From Leptothrix sp. (in: b-proteobacteria) (lineage in GTDB: Bacteria > Pseudomonadota > Gammaproteobacteria > Burkholderiales > Burkholderiaceae_C): a DNA stretch of 64,000 nt. Shown here in pieces: positions 35,458 to 44,908 of the stretch (position 1 is its first letter; every line of letters starts with the position of its first letter). The DNA is taken from NCBI GenBank assembly GCA_013822685.1, contig PNKV01000011.1, positions 62,001 through 126,000 of the forward strand, written 5' to 3'. Made by a program: the position numbers and the translations under genes. The notes beneath the pieces were generated by a model, which did no database searches, had not been told where the DNA came from, and saw only the letters and a list, made by a program, of their open reading frames with translations.

Positions 35458-36150
35458 TCAGCCGCGGCGGGCCTGGTAGAGCATGTCCAGCGTGATGTGC
35501 CGCACCTCCAGCTTGCTTTGCTCGATGTGCGCGCGCAGCAGCCTTTGCGCTTCATCGGTGCGCCGTTGCGTGATCGCGCGGATGATGCGCGCATGCTCCT
35601 GGTAAGTGGCTTCCACGCGCGCGGGCTTGGTGAAATCCAGCCGGCGGATGATGCGGATGCGCTCGGTGATGTCGTCATGCACGCGGGCCATCTCGGCATT
35701 GCCAGTGGCGCGCACCAGCGATGCGTGAAAAGCCTCGTCCAGCATGTCGACCATGCTGGTGACCGGGTGGCGTTCATCCACCTTGACCAACCAGGCGTCG
35801 GCCAACGTCTTGAGGATGGGGCGGTCTTCGGCCTCGCACAGCTTGGCCACGGCATGGGTTTCCAGCAGCACCCGGAAATCGTAGAGCTGGTCGAACACCT
35901 CGAAGTTGAGCGGCTCGACCTGCCAACCGCTTTTGGGGAACACCTGCAGGAAGCCTTCGCTCTGCAAGCGCTGCAAAGCCTGGCGCAAAGGTGTGCGGCT
36001 GACTTGCACGCGGCCGGCCATGTCGCTTTCCGAGAACCGGTCGCCGGGCAGCAGCACGAAGTCGAAGATGAGTTGCTTGATCTGCGCGTAGGCCCGCTCG
36101 GCCAACGTGGCTGGCGACGAGGTGTTGAAGGGCGGCGCGATCATGCTCAC
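35458..36150 (-). CDS. GntR family (FadR/FCD-type) transcriptional regulator
   Basis: 230-aa GntR regulator. The winged helix covers about residues 15-80 (LAERAYAQIKQLIFDFVLLP, SESDMAGRVQVSRTPLRQAL), followed by an all-helical FCD ligand domain with candidate metal-binding residues in DEAFHASLVRATGN and YQEHARIIRAI. It is the last gene of the biuret-type nitrogen cluster, 4 bp after the AtzH-like gene, so it is probably its regulator. A TGGTATACCA-type palindrome of the sort bound by GntR proteins lies in the cluster's promoter region at 46066-46083. The start is GTG at 36150, with ATG at 36144 as an alternative. Confidence 0.85.
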   Translation of the reverse strand: MSMIAPPFNTSSPATLAERAYAQIKQLIFDFVLLPGDRFSESDMAGRVQVSRTPLRQALQRLQSEGFLQVFPKSGWQVEPLNFEVFDQLYDFRVLLETHAVAKLCEAEDRPILKTLADAWLVKVDERHPVTSMVDMLDEAFHASLVRATGNAEMARVHDDITERIRIIRRLDFTKPARVEATYQEHARIIRAITQRRTDEAQRLLRAHIEQSKLEVRHITLDMLYQARRG

Positions 36151-36154
36151 GGTG

Positions 36155-36556
36155 TCATCCAGGGCTGAAGGGGATCATGCTGACATGGGCCGAGACGATT
36201 TTCCAACCATCCGAAAAGCGCACCCAGGTCTGGGTCTGGAAGCCGCGCAAAGTGGTGTCGCTGCGGGTGAACTCGGTCATGGCCACGGCCATGTCAGCGC
36301 CGAAAGCGGTGATGCGCACGTCGTGCAACTGCCGCGTGTAGTCGGGCGCGGAGACCGTCTTGCGGTAGGCCACCAGGGCCTCGTGGCCCACCTGCTTGTC
36401 GGCGATGCCGTAGCGTGTGGTGCAAGGGCTGGCCCAGAAGTAGGCGTTGAGGCCGTCCACATCGTTGGCCATGAGCGCATCTTCATACCGCAGGAAGACG
36501 GTGGTCACCTCTTGCAGCACCTCGGGGTGGTTGAGCTGGCTGGTGGACAGTGTCAT
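36155..36556 (-). CDS. AtzH/HpxZ-like protein (SnoaL-like fold)
   Basis: 133-aa small alpha+beta-barrel protein. It contains FLRYEDALMANDVDGLNAYF and TTRYGIADKQVGHEALVAYR, the pattern of the AtzH-like/HpxZ (formerly DUF3225) family. AtzH from the cyanuric acid pathway has been reported to act on 1,3-dicarboxyurea, and HpxZ is linked to oxalurate breakdown in purine catabolism. Here the gene overlaps the allophanate hydrolase stop by 4 bp (ATGA), which supports a role close to allophanate. No atzE/atzG genes are in the window, so the precise substrate is open. Confidence 0.8.
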   Translation of the reverse strand: MTLSTSQLNHPEVLQEVTTVFLRYEDALMANDVDGLNAYFWASPCTTRYGIADKQVGHEALVAYRKTVSAPDYTRQLHDVRITAFGADMAVAMTEFTRSDTTLRGFQTQTWVRFSDGWKIVSAHVSMIPFSPG

Positions 36557-38406
36557 TTCACAGCCCTGCCCATGTAAGCGCGCCAGCCGCCGTATTGGCT
36601 GATGTCGTCGGCGCCGAGCAAGCCGCAGGGCTCGCAGATGAACCCTTTGACCCAGCTGCCGTCTTCCAGCTCGACCGAGCCCAGGCCCAATGGGGGCGGG
36701 ATCATGGCCAGGAAAGAGCCGATGCTGGATTGCGGCATGGCGTACACCTCGACCGCGATGGCGTGGCCTTCAGCGGGTGGCGCATCGACCGAGACGCGGA
36801 CCAGGCCCGGCTTGGGCGGCACGGTGCCTGGCAAAGCGAACAGGCGGTAGCGCGGGGACGTGCGTGTGCTGGACACCAGGCGCGCGTGGCGCTCGGTGAG
36901 TTGCTTGTGCAGCGGCATGCCGCTCAAGTGCGCACCCACCACGGACACCATCAGGCTGGGCGCGGCCAGGGCTTGCACGCCGCAAGGCCAGGTCAGCTCG
37001 GCATCGGTGGGGGTGTTCAGCGCGTGGCCCAAAGGCGTGGTGGTGCCGCGGGCCAAAGCTTGTTGCCACAAGGCGCCCAGATCGAGCAAGGCTGCATCGC
37101 TGCCACCGGGCGCAACCAGGGTGATGCCGAACGGCAGGCCCGTGGCCGTGAAGCCACTGGGCAAGCCCAAGGCCGCCAGGCCCAGCAGGTTGACGAAGTT
37201 GGTGTAGGTGCCCAGCTGGCTGTTGCGGGCCACCGGGTCGGCCTGCACGCTGGCCAGCGTGGGCATGGTGGGCGCTGTGGGCACCACCAACACATCGATG
37301 TGCTGCCACGTGGGCAAGGTGGCTTGGGCCAGCTCACGCAAGCGGTACTGGCCCTTGAAGGCCGACACCGCATCGTGCTGGCGGGCCCCTTCGATGATGC
37401 CGCGCACCACGGGGTTGATGTCCTCGGCGTGCGATTCGATGAAACCGCTGATGGCCGCATAGCGCTCGGCCACCCAGGGGCCTTCGTACAACAGGCGGGC
37501 CACGGCCATGAAGGGGCTGAGGTCCACCGGCACCAGCTCCACCGGCCAGGGCTGGCCATCCACATCGCGCAAGCCTGCCCATTGCGCCTGGGCCCGGTCG
37601 AAGGCCCCCGCGTACTCGGCATCGCCAAAGAACTCGGGCGCCATGGGCACCCCTACGCGCAGTTTGGCGGGCAAGCGCGGTGCCTGCAAGCTCACCTGGT
37701 TGAAAACGGGCTCGCCCGGCTGCGGGCCTTCCACCACGGCCAGCACGCGCGCGGCATCGGACGCGGTGAGCGCGAAGATGGAGACGCAATCGAGCGACTT
37801 GCACGCCGGCACGACGCCACCCGTTGGCACCAGCCCCGGCGTGGGTTTGACGCCGACCAGGTTGTTGAAACCTGCCGGCACACGGCCCGAGCCGGCGGTA
37901 TCCGTGCCCAAGGCAAAGGCCACCTCACCCCGCGCCACCACCACGGCCGAGCCCGAGCTGGAGCCACCACTGACATGCTGATCGCTGAAAGTCGAGGTGG
38001 GGATGCCGTAAGGCGAGCGCGCGCCGACCAGGCCGGTGGCGAACTGGTCGAGGTTGGTCTTGCCGACCACGATGGCGCCTGCCGCCATCAAGCGCTGCAC
38101 CACGGTGGCTGATTGCTGCGGTGTGTAGGCAAAGGCCGGGCAGGCGGCGGTGGTGGGCAGGCCGGCCACGTCGATGTTGTCCTTGACGCCAAAAGGAATG
38201 CCGAACAAGGGCAAGGTCGCGGGGCTTTGGCCTTCGAGCGCATCCAGCTGCGCCTGGACGAAGGCAGCGGGCGCGCGGTGAATCCAGGCCGGGTCCTCCG
38301 GGATCGTGGGGCCGACGGTGAGGAAGCTGGCGAAGACCTGCGCGGGCGTCAGCGCGCCCTCGCGGTAGGCGGTCAACAAGCCCGAGATGGTGTGGGGAAT
38401 GGACAT
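36553..38406 (-). CDS. atzF: Allophanate hydrolase
   Basis: 617-aa amidase-signature enzyme converting allophanate to ammonia and CO2. The Ser-cisSer-Lys triad is visible as Lys75 (GVKDNIDV), Ser149 (HVSGGSSSGSAV) and Ser173 (GTDTAGSGRVPAG). After the amidase domain (about residues 1-450) there is the extra C-terminal domain of AtzF-type enzymes, with LFALPGTVPPKPGLVR and ending SQYGGWRAYMGRAVK. The length matches AtzF rather than plain amidases. I chose the ATG at 38406 over a TTG at 38412. It follows the second cysteine hydrolase and overlaps the AtzH-like gene by 4 bp, within a ten-gene nitrogen-scavenging cluster. Confidence 0.9.
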   Translation of the reverse strand: MSIPHTISGLLTAYREGALTPAQVFASFLTVGPTIPEDPAWIHRAPAAFVQAQLDALEGQSPATLPLFGIPFGVKDNIDVAGLPTTAACPAFAYTPQQSATVVQRLMAAGAIVVGKTNLDQFATGLVGARSPYGIPTSTFSDQHVSGGSSSGSAVVVARGEVAFALGTDTAGSGRVPAGFNNLVGVKPTPGLVPTGGVVPACKSLDCVSIFALTASDAARVLAVVEGPQPGEPVFNQVSLQAPRLPAKLRVGVPMAPEFFGDAEYAGAFDRAQAQWAGLRDVDGQPWPVELVPVDLSPFMAVARLLYEGPWVAERYAAISGFIESHAEDINPVVRGIIEGARQHDAVSAFKGQYRLRELAQATLPTWQHIDVLVVPTAPTMPTLASVQADPVARNSQLGTYTNFVNLLGLAALGLPSGFTATGLPFGITLVAPGGSDAALLDLGALWQQALARGTTTPLGHALNTPTDAELTWPCGVQALAAPSLMVSVVGAHLSGMPLHKQLTERHARLVSSTRTSPRYRLFALPGTVPPKPGLVRVSVDAPPAEGHAIAVEVYAMPQSSIGSFLAMIPPPLGLGSVELEDGSWVKGFICEPCGLLGADDISQYGGWRAYMGRAVK

Positions 38407-38421
38407 GGTCAACAGGATTGA

Positions 38422-39105
38422 TCAGGTGGGCAAGACTGCCAACAGGGATGCGCTGGGTGCCGTCCAACCCACGATGGCGCCTTGCGCGCGGATCATGGCC
38501 AGAGCGGCTTCCTTGAACGCCGGGAAATAACTTTCGGTGCCGTCTTCGACCAGCAGGCAGTCGTACCCGCGGTCATTGGCCTCGCGCAGGGTGGTCTGCA
38601 CGCAGACCTCGGTGGTCACGCCCATGACGATGAGGTGGGTGATGCCGCGCGCTTCAAGCACCTCGCCCAGGCCGGTGCCGTAAAAGGCGCCTTTGCCCGG
38701 CTTGTCGATCACGACCTCGCCATCGGTGGGCGCCAGCTCGGGGATGATGGCGTGGCCGGGCTCGCCCTGGATCAGGATGCGGCCCATCGGGCCTTCGTCG
38801 CCAATGCGCAGCTTGGGCTCGCCGCGCAGGCGTTTGGCGGGCGGGCAATCGGACAGATCTGGTGCGTGGCCTTCGCGGGTGTGGATGACGCAGCCGCCGC
38901 TGGCGCGCCACGCGGCCAGCACTCGCTGGACGGTGGGCACGATCGCGGCCAACAGCGACACGTCATTGCCCAGCGTTTCACCAAAGCCGCCCGGCTCGAT
39001 GAAATCACGTTGCATGTCGATGATGACCAGCGCCGTGTGCGCCAGGCTGAAGCGGTACTCGAAAGGCTGCGCGGGCACTGTCAACAAAACGGGTTCGGCG
39101 CTCAT
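38422..39105 (-). CDS. Cysteine hydrolase (isochorismatase family), BiuH/TrtA-like
   Basis: 227-aa isochorismatase-fold cysteine hydrolase. The catalytic triad aligns as Asp30 (VIIDMQRDF), Lys135 ([10 protein letters not shown]) and Cys168 ([10 protein letters not shown]), with the same Lys-Cys spacing as the biuret hydrolase encoded in the same cluster. The surrounding blocks [12 protein letters not shown] and [17 protein letters not shown] are also shared, showing paralogy, but substrate-region residues differ. A triuret hydrolase (TrtA) or another ureide amidohydrolase is a reasonable idea that I cannot prove by eye. Its ATG overlaps the ABC ATPase stop by 4 bp, and atzF follows closely. 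Confidence 0.82.
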   Translation of the reverse strand: MSAEPVLLTVPAQPFEYRFSLAHTALVIIDMQRDFIEPGGFGETLGNDVSLLAAIVPTVQRVLAAWRASGGCVIHTREGHAPDLSDCPPAKRLRGEPKLRIGDEGPMGRILIQGEPGHAIIPELAPTDGEVVIDKPGKGAFYGTGLGEVLEARGITHLIVMGVTTEVCVQTTLREANDRGYDCLLVEDGTESYFPAFKEAALAMIRAQGAIVGWTAPSASLLAVLPT

Positions 39106-40754
39106 GCGGCTTGCTCCAAAGGGGTGGGGGCTTCGTGGTGGCCGCCGCCCATGAAGGCGCCCAGCACACGGCGGTCGGCATCCAGGGCCTGGCATTCGTG
39201 GACGATGCGGCCCTCGCTCATCACCACGATGCGGTCGGCCAGTTTCAGCAACTCATCGAGGTCTTCACTGACCAGCAACACGGCACCGCCTTTGTTGCGC
39301 ACGCCCATGATGCGCGAATGGATCTCGGCCACGGCCGCGAAGTCCAGGCCGAACACGGGGTTGGACACCAGCAGCACATCGACCTGGCCATCCAGCTCAC
39401 GGGCCAGCACGGCGCGCTGCACATTGCCGCCCGACAGCGATTTGATCGGCGCGTTCTCGCCTTGCGTTTTGACGCGGTATTCGGCGATCAACTGACGAGC
39501 CTGGTCGCGCAACACGCCACCGCGGATCCAGCCACTGCGCGCCGCCGGCGCCTGGTCAAAGCGGCGCAGGCCAATGTTCAAGGCCACGCTCAGGTCACCC
39601 ACACAGGCATTGCGCAAGGGCTCTTCAGGCAGGCTGCGCACGTTCAGGCGCTGATTCTGCTCACGCCTGGCCGCATAGGCTTCGTTGGCGATCTGCACCG
39701 TGCCCGATTCGCGATCGCGCTGCCCTACGAGCGATTCCATCAGCTCGCGCTGGCCATTGCCCGACACCCCGGCGATGCCCAGGATCTCACCAGCCCGTAC
39801 CTGCAGGCTCAGGTCATGCACTGCGCGCTCACCCCGGTCGCCCCGCACATTCAGCTTGTTGACCCGAAGGCGCCAAGGCGCCGCGGGGTTGACCAGCACA
39901 CGGTGCAAAGGCGCGGTGGACACCACCTCTTCCAGCACGGCCTCGGGCACCAGCTCGATCACATCATCGGCAGCCTTGCTGGGGGCCTTGCGCGCATGGC
40001 TTTCACCGACCATGTCGGCGCCCAGCAAGGCGGGGTTGGTGTCCGCCACGCGGTGGCTGCCGACCAGGCGGCCCCGGTGCAGCACGCTCACGTCGTCGGC
40101 AATCTCCATCACCTCGCGGAACTTGTGCGTGATCATGATGATGGAAACCTCGCCCGCGTGCGCACGGTCACGCAGCAGGCCCAGCACCTCGTCGGCCTCT
40201 TGCGGCGTGAGCACGGAGGTGGGCTCGTCCAGGATCAGCAGGCGCGGCTTGAGGTAAAGCTGCTTGAGGATCTCGAGCTTTTGCTTCTCGCCGGCCGACA
40301 GGTCCATGGGCCGCGCGTCGAGGTCGAGCTTGAAGGGCGTGGTGTCCAGGAAGGCCTTGAGCTCCTGGCGCACCTTGTGCCACGGGATGATGGTGGGCAG
40401 CGTGCCCCGCGCCAGCAGCAGGTTCTCGGCGACCGTCATGCCGGGCACCACGGTGAAGTGCTGGTAGACCATGCCGATGCCCAGGTCGCGGGCCACCACC
40501 GGCGAGGTGATGGCGTGCTCGCGGCCATCGATCAACACGGCGCCTTCTTCGGGCTGGTGGTAACCGACCACGGCCTTGACCAAGGTGCTCTTGCCCGCGC
40601 CGTTCTCGCCCAGCAGCGCATGCACGGTGCCGGGGCGCACGTCGATGGACACGCCGTCCATGGCGGTGAAGCTGCCGAAGCGCTTGGTCAGCTTGTAGGT
40701 GGACAGGGCCAGGGCGCCGGTCTTGGGTGGGACAGGATCGAGGGGTGCGGTCAT
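39102..40754 (-). CDS. ABC transporter ATP-binding protein, two-NBD type (BMP/nucleoside-type system)
   Basis: 550-aa protein with two ATPase cassettes. The first has Walker [10 protein letters not shown], signature [18 protein letters not shown] and Walker [10 protein letters not shown]. The second has a degenerate Walker A ([10 protein letters not shown]), signature [10 protein letters not shown] and a weak Walker B ([11 protein letters not shown]), as is normal for RbsA/YufO-like proteins where only one site is fully active. It should energise the two permeases and the BMP-family binding protein encoded upstream. Oddly, it is separated from those genes by the amidase and biuH genes and by a 367-bp repeat-rich gap. 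It overlaps the next hydrolase gene by 4 bp. Confidence 0.9.
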   Translation of the reverse strand: MTAPLDPVPPKTGALALSTYKLTKRFGSFTAMDGVSIDVRPGTVHALLGENGAGKSTLVKAVVGYHQPEEGAVLIDGREHAITSPVVARDLGIGMVYQHFTVVPGMTVAENLLLARGTLPTIIPWHKVRQELKAFLDTTPFKLDLDARPMDLSAGEKQKLEILKQLYLKPRLLILDEPTSVLTPQEADEVLGLLRDRAHAGEVSIIMITHKFREVMEIADDVSVLHRGRLVGSHRVADTNPALLGADMVGESHARKAPSKAADDVIELVPEAVLEEVVSTAPLHRVLVNPAAPWRLRVNKLNVRGDRGERAVHDLSLQVRAGEILGIAGVSGNGQRELMESLVGQRDRESGTVQIANEAYAARREQNQRLNVRSLPEEPLRNACVGDLSVALNIGLRRFDQAPAARSGWIRGGVLRDQARQLIAEYRVKTQGENAPIKSLSGGNVQRAVLARELDGQVDVLLVSNPVFGLDFAAVAEIHSRIMGVRNKGGAVLLVSEDLDELLKLADRIVVMSEGRIVHECQALDADRRVLGAFMGGGHHEAPTPLEQAA

Positions 40755-41121
40755 GGCTGGCGATCCTGGAGGTGGTGGGGGTGGTGCGCGGCCGGACAGG
40801 GCAAGCGGGGCGCAGGACTGCGCTCGTGTCCCCCGAAATGGGCGTAGCCCATTTCTCCTCCTTTACCTCGCTGCGCCCTGCGCCCCGCTTGCCCCGTCCG
40901 CCGAGCGGTGCGGTTGGGGTGGAGTTGATTGCGGCCAAGGCCGCAATCAACTCCACTTGGCGGCCCGCCACCATCATCGCCGCCAGCGAAGTGGGGTGGG
41001 TGGCCAGCGTAGCGAGGTAAAGGGGAAGGTCGGGCGCAGCCCGGCCGGGGGACACGAGCGAAGCTGGCCACCCACCCCACGTAGCCACCCACAGGCGATC
41101 CGGCATGCCACCATTGCCTTC
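40755..41121. repeat. Intergenic nest of inverted repeats inside the nitrogen cluster
   Basis: No gene is visible in these 367 bp. A 24-bp inverted repeat with one mismatch pairs 40793-40816 with 40877-40900. A perfect 18-bp hairpin pairs 40919-40936 with 40939-40956 (2-base loop). A perfect 18-bp inverted repeat pairs 40991-41008 with 41063-41080. Inside the outer pairs lie two smaller hairpins (40835-40855 and 41028-41046), and the sequences around them, TCGTGTCCCCC and TTTACCTCGCT, are repeated in opposite orientations. This looks like two head-to-head copies of a dispersed palindromic element. Confidence 0.85.
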
Positions 41122-41817
41122 TCATAGGGTCTCCAGTGCTTTGATGACGGATAGGGAGTCCGACACCGTGCCAAACACACCGCCCTGCATCAACACCATG
41201 TTGAACGCCGCTGCATGGTTCGCAGGATCAGTCGCACCCGTGCAGTCCGTCATGATCACGCACTCGAAGCCACGGTCATTGGCCTCGCGCATGGTGGTGT
41301 GCACGCACACGTCGGTGGTGATGCCGGTGAGGATGATGTTCTTGATGCCCTGGGTGTGCAGCAGCATCTCCAGGTCGGTGGCGCAGAAGCAGCCCTTGCC
41401 TGGCTTGTCGATGATGGGCTCGCCTTCGATCGGGTACAGCTCGGGGATGATGTCCCAGCCCGGCTCGCCGCGCACCAGAATGCGGCCACACGGCCCCACG
41501 TCGCCAATGCCCACGCCATTCGTGCCAATCTGCCTTGAGCGCCAGCGCTTGTTGGCCGGCAGGTCGGTCAGGTCGGGCCGGTGGCCTTCACGTGTGTGGA
41601 TCACCAGGATGCCGGCCTTGCGCGAAGCGTCCAGCAGCTTCTTGATCGGCTCGATCGGCGCGCGCGTCATCGACAGGTCGTAGCCCATCTTGTCCACATA
41701 ACCACCCACGCCGCAGAAGTCGGTCTGCATGTCGATGATGATGAGCGCGGTGTTCGAAGCCTGCAGGTCGCCATCAAAGGGCCACGCATAGGGTTTGGAT
41801 TCGATGGTCAAGCTCAT
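41122..41817 (-). CDS. biuH: Biuret hydrolase (cysteine hydrolase family)
   Basis: 231-aa isochorismatase-fold enzyme hydrolysing biuret to allophanate and ammonia. From memory it closely resembles the Rhizobium BiuH along its length, including [58 protein letters not shown] and [15 protein letters not shown]. The triad is Asp29, Lys138 and Cys171, with the expected 33-residue Lys-Cys spacing. The product would be used by the allophanate hydrolase in the same cluster. The start is supported by AAGGAGG four bases upstream and a 4-bp overlap with the amidase stop. A repeat-rich gap separates it from the downstream half of the operon. Confidence 0.88.
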   Translation of the reverse strand: MSLTIESKPYAWPFDGDLQASNTALIIIDMQTDFCGVGGYVDKMGYDLSMTRAPIEPIKKLLDASRKAGILVIHTREGHRPDLTDLPANKRWRSRQIGTNGVGIGDVGPCGRILVRGEPGWDIIPELYPIEGEPIIDKPGKGCFCATDLEMLLHTQGIKNIILTGITTDVCVHTTMREANDRGFECVIMTDCTGATDPANHAAAFNMVLMQGGVFGTVSDSLSVIKALETL

Positions 41818-42863
41818 GCGGCCTCCTTGAACAAAGACGCTTGTGTGCTGGTGTCCAGCAGATTGGGCTCGTTGCCCTGGAACTCGCGCGTGGGCGCAGC
41901 GATGCCGCACGAGGTGCCGTCGGTGACCACGACCTCGCTGTCCCACGGCAACGCGTATTGGCCCGACACCATGTCCTGCATGAAGGTGTAGGGGCAGTCC
42001 TGCGCCCCGCCCTTCACGGCCGCATAGCCACGGCGGTAGAGCTGGTAGATGTTGTTCTCGACGCCCCAGTTCAGGCGGGCCTCGCGGATCAGGTCGGGGC
42101 GGATCTCGGCGCAGACGATCTCGTCGGGGCGGCCACCGCCTTGCGCGGCCACGGTGCCATCGAAGTTGCACACCATGGCCTCACCCATGGAATCAAAGGT
42201 GCCATCGCTGCCGCACAGGCACACGCTGGCCGTCATCATCAGGTTCTGGAAGGCGTTGGCCTGGTTGGTGATGCTCCAGGCGTGGCGCACCGGCGCGGTG
42301 TAGCCCGCCGTGCGGATCATCAGCTCGGCACCCTTGTAGGCGCACTCGCGCGCCATCTCGGGGAACATGCCGTCGTGGCAGATGATCAGCGAAAGCTTGA
42401 GGCCTTTGGGGCCCTCGATGACGGGGATGCCCATGTTGCCGGGCTCCCAGGGCTCCACCGGCACCCAGGGGTGGAACTTGCGGTAATACAGCTTGAGCGC
42501 GCCCTGGTCGTCAAAGATCAAGCCCGTGTTGTAGGGCATGCCGTGCGGGTTGTGCTCCATGATCGAGAAGCAACCCCAGATCTTGTGCGCGATGCACGCG
42601 GCGCGCAGGGCCGCCACCTCGGGGCCATCCAGCGTCACCATCAATTCCGGCGCCGTGCTCATCGACAGGCCGTGCAGCGAGTATTCCGGGAACACCACCA
42701 GGTCCATGCCCGGGTAGCTGCGCCGCGCCTTGCCCACCATGTCGACCACGCGCTGCGTTTGCGCGGCCAGCTGCGCCGGGGTCTCGACCACCGGCAACTG
42801 CAATTGCACCAGGCCCACGACCACACCATTGGGCGATTTGTTGAGTCCACTGAGTCCGCTCAT
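41814..42863 (-). CDS. Formamidase/aliphatic amidase-like nitrilase-fold hydrolase
   Basis: 349-aa carbon-nitrogen hydrolase. The nitrilase triad is visible as Glu60 ([10 protein letters not shown]), Lys129 ([14 protein letters not shown]) and Cys162 ([14 protein letters not shown]), and the spacing equals that of Helicobacter AmiF. Other matching blocks are [20 protein letters not shown] and [17 protein letters not shown]. Formamidase or short-chain amidase activity is therefore likely, releasing ammonia. Its place between the transporter permease and biuH suggests it acts on an amide made in or imported for the same pathway. AGGAG-like sequence precedes the ATG and its stop overlaps biuH. 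Confidence 0.83.
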   Translation of the reverse strand: MSGLSGLNKSPNGVVVGLVQLQLPVVETPAQLAAQTQRVVDMVGKARRSYPGMDLVVFPEYSLHGLSMSTAPELMVTLDGPEVAALRAACIAHKIWGCFSIMEHNPHGMPYNTGLIFDDQGALKLYYRKFHPWVPVEPWEPGNMGIPVIEGPKGLKLSLIICHDGMFPEMARECAYKGAELMIRTAGYTAPVRHAWSITNQANAFQNLMMTASVCLCGSDGTFDSMGEAMVCNFDGTVAAQGGGRPDEIVCAEIRPDLIREARLNWGVENNIYQLYRRGYAAVKGGAQDCPYTFMQDMVSGQYALPWDSEVVVTDGTSCGIAAPTREFQGNEPNLLDTSTQASLFKEAA

Positions 42864-42884
42864 GCCGTGCTCCTTGTTCAGCTG

Positions 42885-43808
42885 TCAACGTGACACGTTC
42901 AATTCCATCGGGGCGCCTTGCAGAGACCGCTTGGGCGAGCAGGTCCAGATCAGGATCAGCAAGGTCAGCGCATAGGGCATGGCGTTGAAGAGGTGGTAGC
43001 CCGCACTGATCCCCACCGATTGCAAGGCTGGGCCCAAGGCCCCTGCGCCACCGAACAGCAAAGCCGCCCACAAGCACTTGATCGGTTGCCAGCCCGCGTA
43101 GATCACCAGCGCCACCGCGATCAGGCCTTGCCCGCTGGACAAGCCTTCGTTCCAGCTGCCCGGGTAATACAGCGACAGTGAAGCGCCGCCCATGCCCGCG
43201 ATGAAGCCACCGGCCATCGTGGCCAGCACGCGCACCGTGTTGACCGAGTAACCCAGCGCCCTTGAGGCATCGCTGCTGTCACCCGCCATGCGCACGATCA
43301 AGCCCCAGCGCGTGTTGGCCATGGCCCAGGCCATCAAGGCCGCCAGTGCCACACCAAGGGGGAACAAGGCATTGATGCGCAAGGCCGCCTGCACCTGCTG
43401 CGAATCGCTCCACCCGCCCAGATCAATCGAGGGGATCTGCGCGGCCTGCGGTTGGATCAAGCCCTTGCCCAGGTAGAAGGCCAGGCCCGCGCCCAGCAGC
43501 ATCAAGGCGATGCCGGTGGCGATGTCGTTGACGCCTTTGAGCGAGCACAGCAAGCCGTGCAACAAGGCCAGCAAGGCGCCCGCACAACCCGCGGCCAGCA
43601 CGCCCAACCACGGCGAGCCCGTGAGGTAACTGCCGCCAAAGCCCGCCATGGCCGACAGCACCAGCACGCCTTCCAGGCCCAGGTTGATGCGGCCGGATTT
43701 TTCAGTCAGGCACTCGCCCAGGCTCACGAACAGGAAAGGCGTGCCCACGCGGATCGCGCCGCCCAGCACGGCAATGATCACATCGACCCAGATCGAGGAT
43801 TCACTCAT
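42885..43808 (-). CDS. ABC transporter permease (BMP/nucleoside-type, second subunit)
   Basis: 307-aa inner-membrane permease of the BPD_transp_2 family with about eight to nine hydrophobic segments. It shows FVSLGECLTEKSGRINLGLE, the usual start of YufQ/NupQ-like permeases, and NDIATGIALMLLGAGLAFYL. It should form the import channel with the neighbouring permease, whose gene overlaps its start by 4 bp, and be driven by the ATPase encoded further downstream. The formamidase-like gene follows after 21 bp. Confidence 0.87.
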   Translation of the reverse strand: MSESSIWVDVIIAVLGGAIRVGTPFLFVSLGECLTEKSGRINLGLEGVLVLSAMAGFGGSYLTGSPWLGVLAAGCAGALLALLHGLLCSLKGVNDIATGIALMLLGAGLAFYLGKGLIQPQAAQIPSIDLGGWSDSQQVQAALRINALFPLGVALAALMAWAMANTRWGLIVRMAGDSSDASRALGYSVNTVRVLATMAGGFIAGMGGASLSLYYPGSWNEGLSSGQGLIAVALVIYAGWQPIKCLWAALLFGGAGALGPALQSVGISAGYHLFNAMPYALTLLILIWTCSPKRSLQGAPMELNVSR

Positions 43809-44896
43809 GCGGGCACCTGCGACAGGTTGTTGGCCGGGATGCCAGGGCGGCGGGCCAGCAGCTCACCCAGGCGGCCCCGCAAGGCCTCGCTGGCCAAGAT
43901 CATGACGAAGGCAAAGCCTTGCAGCACCAGCACCGAGGCATCGGGCAAATCAAGGCGGCGTTGCAGCAAGCTGCCCGCCGATCCAAAGCCACCAAACAGG
44001 ATGGCCACGGGGATCACGGCCCAGGGGTTGTGGCGTGCCACGAAGGACACCAGGATGCCCGTGTAGCCCAGTCCGGCAATCAAAGAGGCATTGGCATTGG
44101 TGTGCACCGCCGCCACCTCGATGGCGCCCGCCAGGCCTGCACAAGCGCCCCCCAGGGCACAGGCCGTGATGACGAGGCGGTGGCTGGGCAAGCCCACCAG
44201 GCGCGCGGCCCGCGCATTGCCGCCCACCACCCGCGTGGCAAAGCCGTGCGTTGATCCATACAGCCAGAAGCCCGCGATCACGCAGCAGGCCACGCCCCAC
44301 ACCAGGCCCCAGTGCACGTCGTAGCCGGGAATCATGCCTAGCAAGATGGCCGGGTCCAGCGGCAAGGTCGAAGGCTTGTTCAAGCTGCTCGGATCACGCA
44401 TGGGCCCTTCCACAAAGTGCTTGAACAGCGCCACGGCCAGGTAACCCATCAACAGCGAACTGATGGTTTCATTGACACCGCGGTATTGCCGCAAAGCGCC
44501 CACGATGCCGATCCACGCGGCGCCCGCCACCGCGCCCGCCAGCAACACCATCACGGTGCCCACGGCCGAAGCTGGCGGCGCAATCAGGTAAGGCAAGCCG
44601 GCACAGGCCAGCCCACCCAGCACCAAGGCGCCCTCACCACCAATCACCATCAAGCCCGCGCGCTGCGGGATCGCCACGCACAAGGCGGTCAACATCAAAG
44701 GCGCCGAGCGCTGCAAGGTGTTCTGCCAAGAGAAGGCATCGCCAAACGCGCCCTTGAACAGCAGCACCCAGGTCTCGGTGGGCGAGGTGCCGCCCAGCCA
44801 CACAAAGCCACCGAACAGCAGCACCGCACCCGCCAGCGCCAGGATGGGCAAGGCAATGCTTTCCAAAGCCGACGCCGTTGATGAGGAACCGCTCAT
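43805..44896 (-). CDS. ABC transporter permease (BMP/nucleoside-type, first subunit)
   Basis: 363-aa inner-membrane permease, BPD_transp_2 family, about nine hydrophobic segments. The characteristic blocks are RSAPLMLTALCVAIPQRAGL followed by MVIGGEGALVLGG, and GVNETISSLLMGYLAVALFK, as in YufP/NupP-like proteins. It overlaps the next permease gene by 4 bp and follows the binding-protein gene by 12 bp, so the three form a classical transporter block. Confidence 0.88.
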   Translation of the reverse strand: MSGSSSTASALESIALPILALAGAVLLFGGFVWLGGTSPTETWVLLFKGAFGDAFSWQNTLQRSAPLMLTALCVAIPQRAGLMVIGGEGALVLGGLACAGLPYLIAPPASAVGTVMVLLAGAVAGAAWIGIVGALRQYRGVNETISSLLMGYLAVALFKHFVEGPMRDPSSLNKPSTLPLDPAILLGMIPGYDVHWGLVWGVACCVIAGFWLYGSTHGFATRVVGGNARAARLVGLPSHRLVITACALGGACAGLAGAIEVAAVHTNANASLIAGLGYTGILVSFVARHNPWAVIPVAILFGGFGSAGSLLQRRLDLPDASVLVLQGFAFVMILASEALRGRLGELLARRPGIPANNLSQVPA

Positions 44897-44908
44897 GTGA
44901 ACTCCCGC

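Noticed and set aside
39111-40847. 578-codon open frame opposite the ABC ATPase gene
   Set aside because: Antisense of two intact ATPase cassettes; composition is typical of a shadow frame.
40699-41127. Short frames inside the inverted-repeat region
   Set aside because: They consist of palindromic sequence read in several frames and have no coding character.
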